Assembly (NCBI GenBank): GCA_034698045.1
Contig: JAQGAU010000887.1
Span: forward strand, 1-22,930
Direction of reading: 5' to 3'
DNA: 22,930 nt
Origin: Paramacrobiotus richtersi
Lineage: Eukaryota > Tardigrada > Eutardigrada > Parachela > Macrobiotidae
The position numbers were made by a program, and so were the translations under genes. Positions 10,091 through 19,590 of this stretch are shown here, one piece after another. Numbering within the stretch: position 1 is the first letter of the stretch; each line of letters starts with the position of its first letter. The notes beneath the pieces are model-generated. The model made no database searches and had not been told where the DNA came from. It worked only from the letters and a program-made list of their open reading frames with translations.

Positions 10091-10208
10091 TTCGATAAAT
10101 CATTCTCGTAAGCTATTTACTAATTAACGACACCAGATACTTGACGGACGATAAAGCCAACGACCAATGCCGCACACCATTACTACATCTGCTTACGAAA
10201 TCTGAAAC
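10091..10208 (+). promoter_or_regulatory. Diverged upstream element of gene 5
   Basis: The best preserved part is CTAATTAACGACACCAG. It is followed by weaker matches to the GTCAACGA core (here GCCAACGACC) and to the TTACGAAA block. It ends about 190 bp before the ATG. This is the least conserved of the five copies, as expected if gene 5 is the oldest member. Confidence 0.45.
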
Positions 10209-10397
10209 CGCCGTTTTATTTTGCCACAAAAATGTTGGAGCAAACAGTCGAGTTACCGCATCCTCTAGCTGCTCACATTGTCAGTGCTGTTGTTTATTTT
10301 TTATTTGAGTCTTGGTCTGTTGCACTGCCACTTGTAGAAGCCACAATAAACAAAGCACCTCGCTCAAGACGTGTTTATACACAGACACTGTTGTAAA

Positions 10398-11354
10398 ATG
10401 CCTCGCCAAATCATCGTTTGTGCTGCATTATCTTTTGCATTGTTCTCGGTATTTTCTGCGGTTGGAAGTCAGTATACGGCAACAACCGGAAGCCCCACAG
10501 GTACGAAGTGAGAACGCACTTTCCAGTATCAGCTTCGTACATTACTGTCAATTTTTTGAGTAATATTAAACCAATACTCCAGATTTTACAGTTAAAACGA
10601 CTTTTATACTACGAGTAAATACCTGTTTATCGGTACTGGTACCGAAACTTCCAGAAATGCTTCGGTGCTACATATATGCAACATAAATCGGTCTTAAGTT
10701 GGAAAGCTACGATAATAACTACTAATTCTCCACATGACTGCTTCTTTGCTTAGCTTCTTCTCGATTGGTTGTTAGCTTTTGGGTAAACAACACTGCAAAT
10801 GTTTTGACAAATTATCATTGTTTTGACCAGTTTTAATTAATGTTTCGACCAAGCCAGAAAATGCTTCAAAAGAGCATCACGCTGTGTGGGTTACCGACAA
10901 CAAACATTATAGGTTACCGAAACCTTGCATAACCTAAATCTTCACGTTGCTTTGTATAGTACCCCCTGTAACTTGTGCCCCGGGCGTTCCAATCTGTGAT
11001 CCCCTGATCGACCCTTGCGACCCACGCGCTGGAAACACCTGTCCTAACTTTCCCAACGCCAAGTGCGTGGCCAGTTATTGCGGCGCCTGTCTGGCACTGT
11101 TCTACGTCAACGGACAGGATGTCACCCAGCAGTGTCGCGGTGATGGGACAGTGGTAACGGTGCCACCCAAACCCGGCTGTCCTCCGGAGAATGCAGGGTG
11201 CGCTATGGGTGTGCCCATCGTCCAGTGCTTCGTCGAGCCGTGTGCCGGGAAAAAGTGCCCCGGAAATTCTTATGCGACGTGCTGTAACAACTATTGCGGA
11301 GGCTGTAATGCGTTTTTCTACGCTAATGGAGTCAATGTTACTGGCTCTTGTTAA
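10398..11354 (+). CDS. Secreted two-module cysteine-rich protein 5, lacking the long Cys-Pro prefix
   Basis: Exons 10398-10500 and 10960-11354 are joined over a 459-bp phase-1 intron, giving 165 aa. Residues 1 to about 24 form the signal peptide. Only two cysteines (C40, C47) precede module 1, which is C54, C62, C70, C75, C78, C93. Module 1 reads C-x4-Y-C-G-x-C-like at 70-78 instead of the contracted C-x3-C of genes 1-4, and so resembles module 2. Module 2 is C129, C134, C142-C143, C147, C150, C165. A long minus-strand open frame over this exon is only its shadow. It lies at the end of the array, next to the single-module gene. Confidence 0.85.
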
Positions 11355-12197
11355 TCGCAAGTCAGTGGCAAAGTTTGCGTAGGCATGGACCATGCGAAGA
11401 CAGATTTTCCCGCATGTCAAGAAAGGTTTTGATTCTTCCAACACTGCGCCCTCGAGAGAAGTTTTTGTACTCAGTGAAATTTTTCTGGCTTCAGTTTGCA
11501 TCAGTGTTTGTGTTTCCAGTGTTTTGTGATTTTTTTTGGGCTTATTTCCTGGTGGACAATTAAATGGACATCCCATCAGAGTGCGAATAATGTCGAAATT
11601 TCTGCCCCCCTGTGCACAGTGTTATCCAAACAATTGTCCTTCCCTCAACTTTATTTGCAAATTTGCACCCGGAACTGCAAATCCCCGAATTTGCTTATAT
11701 TAGGCCATAATTAGAGTACATTTTACACTGAATCCCAAGAATATGCATGTCAGTTGTTTCATAATATTTTATTACACAGCTTTTGCACTGATACGATGGT
11801 AACCAAAACAATCCGAAGCACAAAAAGCAGGTTTGCTTGCTGCCGAAGGGTTGGTTTCAAGAAATTAAGCAGTTTTCGCGGTTTTCATATCTTTAATACT
11901 TGTTTTCCCAAGTGAAAAGCGTGCGTTCGCTTTATCTGAGCAATATTCGATCGCTTTCGTCTTATGCTACACAGAGTTCACAGCAGAACCTATGCAATTT
12001 ACAACAACTAAATGTAGGTACATTACTACATTTTATATTGTGTTCGGAACTTCACAGCAATAACAAATGCTACGAGTTAAGCTCGTACTGGTTCAGCTAA
12101 CACATAGATTATGCCCATCGTTCCACATCCTACACCAGCATTTACGTTTTAACTATAGGGCACAGGTTACAGATAATACAGATAATATCTGTTGGTT
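11355..12197. other. Intergenic between genes 5 and 6 (tail to tail)
   Basis: AT-rich and non-coding. It holds the 3' ends of two convergent genes. ATTAAA at 11559-11564 could serve gene 5. A TTTATT at 11768-11773, read as AATAAA on the minus strand, could serve gene 6, about 430 nt beyond its stop. No further gene is seen. Confidence 0.45.
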
Positions 12198-12609
12198 TTA
12201 CGCTTTCTGGCAGTCATTCGTCACGTCCTTGCCATTCTTGTAAAAAACCCAGTTGCATCCTGCACAATAATTAGGACAGCATCTGGCACCCGGGTGCTTT
12301 CCGCATCTCTTCCCCTGGCAGGGATTGGCAAGACATTTTGGACCCTTTGGACACTTGGGACAGAGGGTTTCAAAGTCATCTGGTTTGGGTCCACCAGAAC
12401 TGGCTGCATTCACTGTAACGGTCATAAAACTTACATAATAACGTCATGTTTTTATACAGTTTACACGATTACTCGATGGCACTGGCATTGCACAACGAGC
12501 AGAAAGCGTGGACCTCTAGTGTAGAGCTATACGTATACTGCAGAATCGTCTACTTACCAGTCAGAGCACAGATCAAGGAAACCAGAAACAATAACAACAG
12601 GGTCCTCAT
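12198..12609 (-). CDS. Secreted single-module cysteine-rich protein 6
   Basis: On the minus strand, exon 1 is 12609-12558 (52 nt) and exon 2 is 12412-12198. They are joined over a 145-bp phase-1 intron with a GTAAGT donor and a GTTACAG acceptor, giving 88 aa. Exon 1 is a leucine-rich signal peptide (1-17). The mature part has C35, C38 and C44, then one module: C49, C54, C62-C63, C67, C70, C85. Its spacing is identical to module 2 of genes 1-5, including the P-N-Y-C-x-G-C core. Same intron phase, same start context (GCAAAATG) and adjacency make it a true relative. It may represent the ancestral one-module form; loss of a module is the alternative. Function unknown. Confidence 0.8.
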
Positions 12610-12687
12610 TTTGCTTTATTGCTCTCCCAAACAGTTCGAATATTAATGGCATAAACGTTTGTATGGTGCTCTAAGACTACCAGAGCT

Positions 12688-12699
12688 GCATTTTTATGC
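12688..12699 (-). promoter_or_regulatory. TATA-like box of gene 6
   Basis: Read on the minus strand this is GCATAAAAATGC, 79-90 nt before the ATG. Genes at 14416 and 20201 have a closely similar ATAAAAATG box at the same distance. Confidence 0.45.
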
Positions 12700-13455
12700 A
12701 ATAACGGTAGGCCTCGGGGAACAAAATCTTGTACTTCTATCAAATACTTCATAGTTGTCGAACCAGTTACACAACAGTATGTAAGACTAGTAAACCACCA
12801 CAAGCCTGGCATTACAATTTACAGGCACATGTGCAAGCGGTACATCCAAAACACGAGCATCACAAAGAATGCTTTTGTTGATGACCTCTCGGGATACATA
12901 CACAAGTTCTGCAAAAACTTGTAAAACTTGCCCAGAATAGGTAGTCTACCGTAATTCTAAACACACATAACTTCGCAGTTTTCACTGTGTTCGCATACCT
13001 GGTATTCGACCAAAACGAAGCTGACGTTTTGGTTTTTACAATTTAGCTAGAATTTGTTTGGTATATGTGTTCGAGTATACTGCACATCGAGTACATCGCG
13101 TCCGTATATATATTCAGTAATCCAATTACTGTAATCGTTACGAAAAAAGGTAACTGTCAGCAACCCAAGCGCGGCGCATTTTCTGTGACATCTGCAGTTC
13201 TTTGCTGAACAGATATTACATTATCCAACTTTTTTCTACATACAGTGTAATTACATACGTATAACTACATACAGTGTAACTACGTACGTATAATTACGTG
13301 CAGTGTAAGTGACAGATCTGTTTTTATCTGATAAAATCATGTTTTAATATGAAGTACAGCCTCTGTAAGTTTTTAAGATACCATCAGATACGTAAATTAA
13401 CTAGTACCGTTTCTGTCAAATCTATTGTTTCAACCGTGCATACATTTGAAAATTC
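12700..13455. other. Intergenic with minor repeats, no gene
   Basis: AT-rich DNA without a supported gene. It contains a 9-bp inverted repeat (ACCAAAACG at 13009-13017 against CGTTTTGGT at 13025-13033) and the 29-bp tandem repeat listed separately. Confidence 0.5.
13238..13310. repeat. 29-bp tandem repeat, about 2.5 copies
   Basis: Two full units (13238-13266 and 13267-13295) start with ACATACAGTGTAA and end with TACGTATAA-type sequence. A third partial unit runs to about 13310. Units differ at a few bases. Unit ends are rich in TACGTA palindromes. Confidence 0.8.
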
Positions 13456-13819
13456 CGTGCACGGAGTATCAGTTGTTTAAGCAGATGACTGAGATATACA
13501 AAATACACGGTAAATTTATGAACTTTGAACGCTGTAAATTCTTTTCTGTACTTTAAGCCAGGAAAAATGTATGCGGATGTTTTATTCCAATTATAAAATG
13601 TAATGCAGAACCTCCGGCATTAGCACGACCGCGCTGTCCGTCAAAAGTATTATGTATACGTAAGGTACGGAACATTATTATTCGAGCAAACAGAACGTCT
13701 AGAATGTGGTCTTGACTCTTCAGAGTGTGCTTATTAAAGTTTATCACTGGACACAAAAACTACTACCAAAGGAACAAGTTATCAGCGGTCCGGCAGGAGG
13801 GATATGTCACCCATGTCAC

Positions 13820-14416
13820 TCATTTATGCGATATATGCCCCTGCCTGCTTGGTTTGACTGGTTTGACTGGTTTGCCGCCGTTCTGTTCTTTATTTCTTCC
13901 CTTTGCAGGAATTAAGGAAATTGCGCTCATATTGCGCTGAGCTTTAGGTGGGTTCCCGTTACTGTGATCGGTTTGCTGTCTCGATTTCGGCAAACCGGGC
14001 GGCTCTTCGTAGGCATCACTGTGATTATCTTTCCCGGTGTCGTGAGCGTCATTAGGAATCAGCGACTGTTCATCAGCTACAGAGAACAGAACTACTTGTC
14101 TTGTGGAACCTCATCTGTTAGGCTCTCCATAAAGAAGCACAATGTCACGAAATTGCGGCCCCATTCACAATAAAATTAATTGTGCACTATGTGTAAAGCG
14201 GTATAAACTCACATGTTGCCGTTTCGGAATGTCCATCTTCCACCTCCATCGGTAATGGGTTGCCCTGCTGTAAGAATTACGGTAAGTCATGTTCATGTAA
14301 CTTACATAACAAAACAATGAAAGAAAGCAGGAAGCGGCGAATTCCGTTACTGAGTTGGTACTTACTGCGCATACGGCGATATCACCAATGAATACAAGCA
14401 CGACTGCTTGGTTCAT
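13820..14416 (-). CDS. Secreted charged C-terminal-block protein, copy A
   Basis: On the minus strand the exons are 14416-14366 (51 nt), 14267-14213 (55 nt) and 14076-13820 (257 nt). Intron phases are 0 and 1; donors are GTAAGT and GTGAGT. The product is 120 aa with no cysteine after the signal peptide (1-17, cut after V-C-A). The mature N-terminus is glutamine. Residues 18-76 are acidic and hydrophilic. Residues 81-105 form a basic block with an R-N-M-S sequon and S-L-I-P-A-K-G-R, almost identical in copy B. The tail has a K-P-V repeat from a 9-bp expansion (13847-13873 region). The layout of signal, acidic spacer and basic tail is typical of peptide precursors, but no known peptide is recognised. 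Confidence 0.8.
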
Positions 14417-14504
14417 AGTAAAGTTCTCAAAAGCTCGATTACCAATAAAACTGATGATTGTAAGAGAAAAATCGAAAATAAAATGATTGTCGAAAGACTG
14501 TCGC

Positions 14505-14516
14505 CCATTTTTATAC
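14505..14516 (-). promoter_or_regulatory. TATA box of copy A gene
   Basis: Minus-strand GTATAAAAATGG, 89-100 nt before the ATG at 14416. The same box and distance occur in copy B. Confidence 0.55.
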
Positions 14517-15343
14517 GACTTTGGAACCTTGTTGTTTCCTCACCCTCTTGGAGTACGTGCCGGCAAAATTCCTTAGCTAGCAAAGTAAGTCCAGGAATCA
14601 GCTCTCATAGATGTGAAACGTGTCGGTTTATGTGCACGTAATATGCTAACAGTACAGGTTCTCAAGTGGAATCTGCATTAGTCTCTTCCACCACATGGTT
14701 TTCCGGTGCTTGAAATGCAGTCAGTTCGAAGAACGTGGATAACTTTGAGAGCGTTTAGATTTCCCACGCTCCGTGGAAAACTATAAACGTTTCACAGAAG
14801 GCTTACACTTGTCCGCATGGCACGTTCTCAAAGTCCGCTAGTACTTGTAGTAGCCTAAGCCAGTGTGTTCAGAACTTTATCTTCAGAAAAAAATACAATA
14901 TTTCAGTGTTGGTATTCAATGTTTGTGGTGCCGTTATTACAGACGTTCTCGTAGTGTTTGAAAAAAAAAGACTACTACGCTTAAAAAGACTACTACTACA
15001 GTTAACAAATTATCTACTGTATCTGTATTATATGTACTGAAAAGCAGCGCAGGTCTAATTGCTAAATAAACCCTACAGTGCGGAACCACAGTTTTGCGAT
15101 GCACTATTCCGAATTACGTATGGGTGCCATATGAAGTTCAAAAGCCCAGTAGTCATTCCACCAAAGAGCAAAGTAGCTGTTAGTTACCGTTTACCATGAG
15201 CTGGAAGGGAATAACGCACTCTGTACCTCTGAACTTATACGAACCATACGACGAATACACTGCTTACGACAACCATTTGCATTTTTAAGTACTATTAATG
15301 TACGTAGCCGGCACACTTTCCTTGGAGCTCTAAGTGAACGCAT
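14517..15343. other. Upstream flank of copy A gene, no gene
   Basis: Matches 20304-20802 in copy B, apart from about 330 extra bases around 14830-15190. Contains CTAGCAAAGTAAGTCCAGGA, shared by both copies. No coding sequence is supported. Confidence 0.55.
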
Positions 15344-15352
15344 TATAAGAAA
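15344..15352 (+). promoter_or_regulatory. Decayed TATA box of a missing divergent gene
   Basis: TATAAGAAA aligns with the intact TATATAAAA at 20803 in copy B, inside matching flanks (CCGGCACA..., GCTCTAA, ACCGG). In copy B this box drives the gene at 20907. Here homology stops within 20 bases and no matching exon follows. Confidence 0.5.
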
Positions 15353-15363
15353 CCGCCCGACCG

Positions 15364-17453
15364 GCCAAAAACTTTAGGAAATCTCAGTAATTGATGTCAT
15401 TTGCTGTGACGATTGGCTGTATTATGGCGTTTATGGTTTTGCCGGAATGTTTTTCGTACTCTTTTAAAATCACGCGTGCTCAGCACACACAGTTTTTGTA
15501 AGCAATGTCGTAAAAGTTTTCAGCAGAAAGTAGTTTCGAGGCCTTTTTACGTACCTTGCTGCGGTAGCAAGGCCAAATGGGATCTTCATCTTTAGGCGCA
15601 ATAGAAACTACAATCTGCTCTCGAAAAAATCATTCAAACCAATCCGCTGTGTATAGCACCACTTGTAACAATTCCTCGTTCCACAAGGGTTGTGAACACC
15701 GAATCTGCCCGCATTACGACTAGTTGTGTACAGTACTGTAATATACATGACCTACGACCTCCGAGAATACCCGATCTTAAAATATGATTTCCTTGTTTCT
15801 TTGTTGTTAATACTGCAGTTTAGTAATATTTAAAACCGTTTTACTGCAAACCTCGTATCTGTTTTGCAGTTATTTGTACCTGAATTGTTCAGTCTAGAGC
15901 ACATCTGGCTTTGCACCGTCATCAGCAACTGATGCGTTTATTAATGAAAACTGACGACTTACTGCTAGATTTCACTCTTGCCTAGTTGTAAGTATAACCC
16001 AAAAAACAGTAGAAAATTTCCCGCATTTTTCTGACCACACTGGTTCAGTAAAAGTGAACAAATAAACCATTTCACTGAAATTATCGGTTTAGAATGTATG
16101 CATTGGCCTATGCAGCTCCAGCCACTGTTGTGCCGTCACATACAGACCTGATAGCTAGTCCTTTTAGATATAGTAAGTTCTTGCCAATACATGTTTCATG
16201 GATGCGGGGTGGCAGCAGTCTTCACTTCCGATGACAAAACTAGGTCTCGGAATCAGGCAGTTATGGCCACGGGCCTCGCCGACGTACATCTGGGTTGTTC
16301 ACGCAACAGCGGATATCGTTACAGACATTTTGCCGGGGGTTAATTTTGCCCAAAGCGGAAGCAGAATGAACTGACAAAGCACAGACAACTCATTCGGAGA
16401 GTCATAGCTGTTCTCTATCGGCGTGCCTGGAGACTTCGTCTCTCAGCCTTCTCGGAGGAGGGTCGGGTTACAAAGTCTCCACGGACGCCGCTAGAGAACG
16501 GCTATGGGAGAGTGCGAGTCGGGGTATCGATGTCACCGGATCATGAGGGCGCGGGATTTACCACTTCTCTGCGCATCAAACGGAAACATCAAGCTAAAAT
16601 ATTAAATATACTTGGGTAGAGAGAAGGGAGATGTGCTTTTGTTTTTCAATGTCTGGCTATTGTTTTTTCTTCTCTGTGCTGATGCACGGTCGTCGGAACA
16701 AAATATTAGAATTCTTACACTGACCAGGGTTAGGACGATCGAATCGATGTCCACCGCATTAAAAACTAGCAATCAGAAACATGAAGTAGAGCAAGAACAG
16801 TCAAAAACTTGTGATTATGATGATGTTGGTATTAAATTTTTATAACGGTTTGCTCTGGTGCGACAATCTGGACGTCCGGGAAGGCTTCTGAAAACTCCCC
16901 CAAAACATCCGTTAAACCCCATTTGCATGTTTATCAAAGGAAGCAAAAACGCGGACTATTCGGGCTAGCTTATAGTTGACAGTAGTAGATCTAGAAGAAC
17001 ATATCTTTTCAGGAATCCGTACTGTCATTTAGCTTCTGGATACTGGATAGGCCCTCTCGTTTCTTATAAACCGCAACCACTCATGAGAATTTATTACCGA
17101 TTTTCAGCACGGCGGCGACTAATCTAAAGCTTTCGCATTACTTCGCGAAGTACCCGCTTTCTCCGCGCACATCTCTAGAACTGTAGAACACCATAAAACT
17201 GCTTGGTCGCTTCGTGTAGCCGCTTATCAATTAATGCCAACATCCTGCCATAAACAAGCGACGTAAACATCCGAGATGAATATAATTATCTGGCACGCAT
17301 TGTCATTAGTGTTAATAAGCCAACATGCGCATTATTAAAGTGGCTCCTATAGTGCCGCTTGCCGTGAACCACGACAAAATCGACCGCCTCACAATATTAA
17401 TTGAAGTATTTTCAAAATCACCTTGATCGTAATACGACTCGATTCCGCTAGAA
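15364..17453. other. Long non-coding stretch, no gene supported
   Basis: About 2.1 kb without a convincing gene. It includes a small hairpin (CCTTGCT 15554-15560, AGCAAGG 15566-15572) and a strong hairpin at 16404-16505 within a locally GC-richer patch (about 16200-16560). An open stretch at 16612-16845 encodes a hydrophobic segment, but it lacks an in-frame ATG. Confidence 0.5.
16404..16505. repeat. Strong inverted repeat (36-nt arms, 30-nt spacer)
   Basis: Arms 16404-16439 and 16470-16505 pair at 31 of 36 positions, with ATAGC at the outer ends and GGAGACTT near the inner ends. The spacer holds a smaller CCTTCTCGGAGGAGG hairpin. Weaker pairing continues outside. It could be a foldback remnant or a structured RNA; there is no evidence to decide. 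Confidence 0.75.
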
Positions 17454-18431
17454 ATGTCCAATCTAAGCAAGCTACTCGCTAGCAACAGTTCTCCCGAGTG
17501 CTGGACATGGGACAGGTCACCAGAATTCCGCATGATCATTCCTACTCAGTTAATTCAAAGTTTCATAGTGTTAATCTTTTCCTGCATCAACCTACAAGTC
17601 TTTACCATGTGGAAGAAGAAGCCAGCATTCCTTTATCACCACATGTTTCTCTCCAGCGAAGAGCTTTTGCGCGCAATCATCGGCTCCATCGGTCCAGCGT
17701 ATCGTTTTATCGATCCTGGTGTCCCCATCGCTTGGCCAGGTCAAGTCACACTGGCCGGGGGTGTGACAGTTGTCGCATGGATGAACTTAACGCTGCTGAT
17801 CATCAGCGGTGATCGCTGGCTGTCCGTCGAGTTTACCGACATTTACCGGCGTCGCTGTACCACACCAGTGGTTATTGGTATGAATCTGACGGTGGTTGTT
17901 GGCGTGGTCACGTTCTACACAATCGTCTTCAGTCTGACCGGGAAGGATGTCATAATAGTTCCCTGTGATCGTGGAGCATACATGAACAACCCCAATTCAC
18001 ACTGGCTTCGATTCTATAATGCTAATTATTTTGTTATTCTGGCTCTGATGAGTGTCCCGCAGATTAGAATAATCTGGATAGCGATGCGCCTGAAATACCA
18101 CATTGTTCGTAATCGGCGGGTGCAATCCAGTGATTCTCTGTTCGAGGACACGGCCCGCAAGAAACAGTTGCTGGGACATATGGCGCAAACAGTTCTGGCT
18201 GGTGCATCAATTGTTGTCGTCAGTGTTCTGTGTAATTCCGTCTATCCAGCCATGTATTACTTTGGACCGCGTCGGGAAATTACTATTCCGTGGTTCATTT
18301 CATACATATTAGTTGCATACATGAAGGATGTGATTAACTTTTTCTTCTACATGGCATTTTATCCTGAGTTTCGGAGCTGCTTTAAAGCACTGATTTTGAG
18401 AACATGTTGGCAGAATGCACTCTCAAACTAA
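17454..18431 (+). CDS. Rhodopsin-type (class A-like) seven-helix G protein-coupled receptor
   Basis: A single exon encodes 325 aa. An in-frame TAA at 17430 precedes the first ATG, which supports the start. N-terminal sequons lie at N3 and N11. Helices are approximately TM1 31-52 (N46 in the N1.50 position), TM2 63-85, TM3 97-118, TM4 138-160, TM5 188-211, TM6 243-270 (P265) and TM7 276-302. Cys171 fits extracellular loop 2, but no cysteine is seen at the top of TM3, so the usual disulfide may be absent. DRY is replaced by G-D-R-W (119-122) and NPxxY by N-F-F-F-Y (295-299). The short C-terminus begins with a Y-P-E-F-R-S-C-F helix-8-like segment. It is likely a plasma-membrane receptor; the ligand is unknown. 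It lies between the two copies of the secreted charged-protein gene. Confidence 0.85.
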   Translation: MSNLSKLLASNSSPECWTWDRSPEFRMIIPTQLIQSFIVLIFSCINLQVFTMWKKKPAFLYHHMFLSSEELLRAIIGSIGPAYRFIDPGVPIAWPGQVTLAGGVTVVAWMNLTLLIISGDRWLSVEFTDIYRRRCTTPVVIGMNLTVVVGVVTFYTIVFSLTGKDVIIVPCDRGAYMNNPNSHWLRFYNANYFVILALMSVPQIRIIWIAMRLKYHIVRNRRVQSSDSLFEDTARKKQLLGHMAQTVLAGASIVVVSVLCNSVYPAMYYFGPRREITIPWFISYILVAYMKDVINFFFYMAFYPEFRSCFKALILRTCWQNALSN

Positions 18432-19321
18432 TATTTCAAGAATTTCAGTTTCTAAATGCGTTGGTCAATCTCTTAGGTGCGATTTGCCATACCGTATACC
18501 CCGACCAAGGCATTACCGTAACCAGAGTGTAGCATAAACTCCTTATTGTAACCACCCCTGCTGACGGTGGTTTATCACAGGCGTGTTTGAGATCTTGATC
18601 TTGATCTTGGCTTCGAAAGCGGCACTTGATAGCGCATACCGGCATGCAGCATTCATATACACGCTGACTGCTGCCATTATTATTTATGCATCTCTGTTGT
18701 CAGCAGATGTAATAAAGACTTCCTGAATTCTGGATCAGCCGATTCACTGAGCAATAATTACTCAGTAACCTGGTTCTTGATTGCCTACTGGTAATATAGC
18801 GTAATTTCACGCGCATTAAGCGCCGGTATATGCGTACCATAGCGGCTTCGTAATTGTAAGAAACCGTTTAAATCGGCTAGACAATACTTCATTGCTGAAA
18901 TCGTCCGTTGTGTTCGTGGTGCAAGCGCGACACCTTCTTTTGCTTATCAAATGCTGGGTAGCATTGATCAAGAAACGGTTTGATGTTTTGCGACAACAAG
19001 TCTAGTATCAACCAGGCACAAATTGCCGCACAATGGCTGGCAAGTCTCAGGTGATATTATGTACATGATGTATAAATATGCAGCATGACATCAGTTAAAA
19101 AGTTCTTGCTTTGTGTTTTGTGCGTTCCACCTTTTGCCCTTGATGTTCCAGGAACAGCCCCTATTCCTTTTTATTTATGCATTTCCTGTTTTTAAAATTC
19201 GGTTCTATACCCTGCTTGTGTGCCTATAGTACACGTGTTCGCAAAATTTGCATTCCTTTCCTACGCACTATTTTTGATTCTTAATTCCTATTCCTGCTAA
19301 AGGTGTAGGCCATCTGAGAAC
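18432..19321. other. 3' flank of the receptor gene and spacer
   Basis: Non-coding. Contains a TTGATC-type triplet repeat near 18590-18608 (GATCTT three times) and the poly(A) signal of the receptor. No other gene is seen up to the start of duplication copy B. Confidence 0.5.
18711..18716 (+). terminator. Poly(A) signal of the receptor gene
   Basis: AATAAA lies 280 nt after the stop codon at 18431 and is the first canonical signal downstream of it. Confidence 0.5.
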
Positions 19322-19590
19322 ACCGTGCACGGAATATCATTTATGACTCAGTTATTCAGACATATCAAGCATGCGGATGCTCCAATCGAACAGTAAAACA
19401 ATAATCAGAACCTTTTACATTTGCATTAAAGTGTTGGTTACCAACGCATCGAACATCGTTATTCGAGCAAACACAATGTTTGCTTTCGGCGTAATTATCA
19501 AAGTTTATCAATGACCTCAAAGTGTATTAAGAGCTAAAGGGTAAATCTGTCACCGGTCCGGTAGGAGGGATACGGCACTCATGTGTTCAT

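Larger units (their letters stand above)
13456..15363. repeat. Segmental duplication, copy A
   Basis: Collinear with copy B at about 19322-20820 in the same orientation. The left edge is near CCGTGCACGGA, and the right edge is just past the decayed TATA box (15344). It contains a whole three-exon gene and its upstream region. Copy A carries about 330 bp (roughly 14830-15190) with no match in copy B. Divergence is substantial outside exons, so the event is not recent. Confidence 0.75.

Noticed and set aside
10914-11576. 220-aa minus-strand open frame over exon 2 of gene 5
   Set aside because: It is antisense to a well-supported cysteine-rich exon with clear paralogs; its protein shows no domain or signal peptide, and similar shadows occur opposite the other copies.
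16612-16845. Open stretch coding a hydrophobic leader-like segment followed by a charged tail
   Set aside because: The frame has no in-frame ATG, with a stop at 16603, and no acceptor that connects it to an upstream exon; it could be chance.
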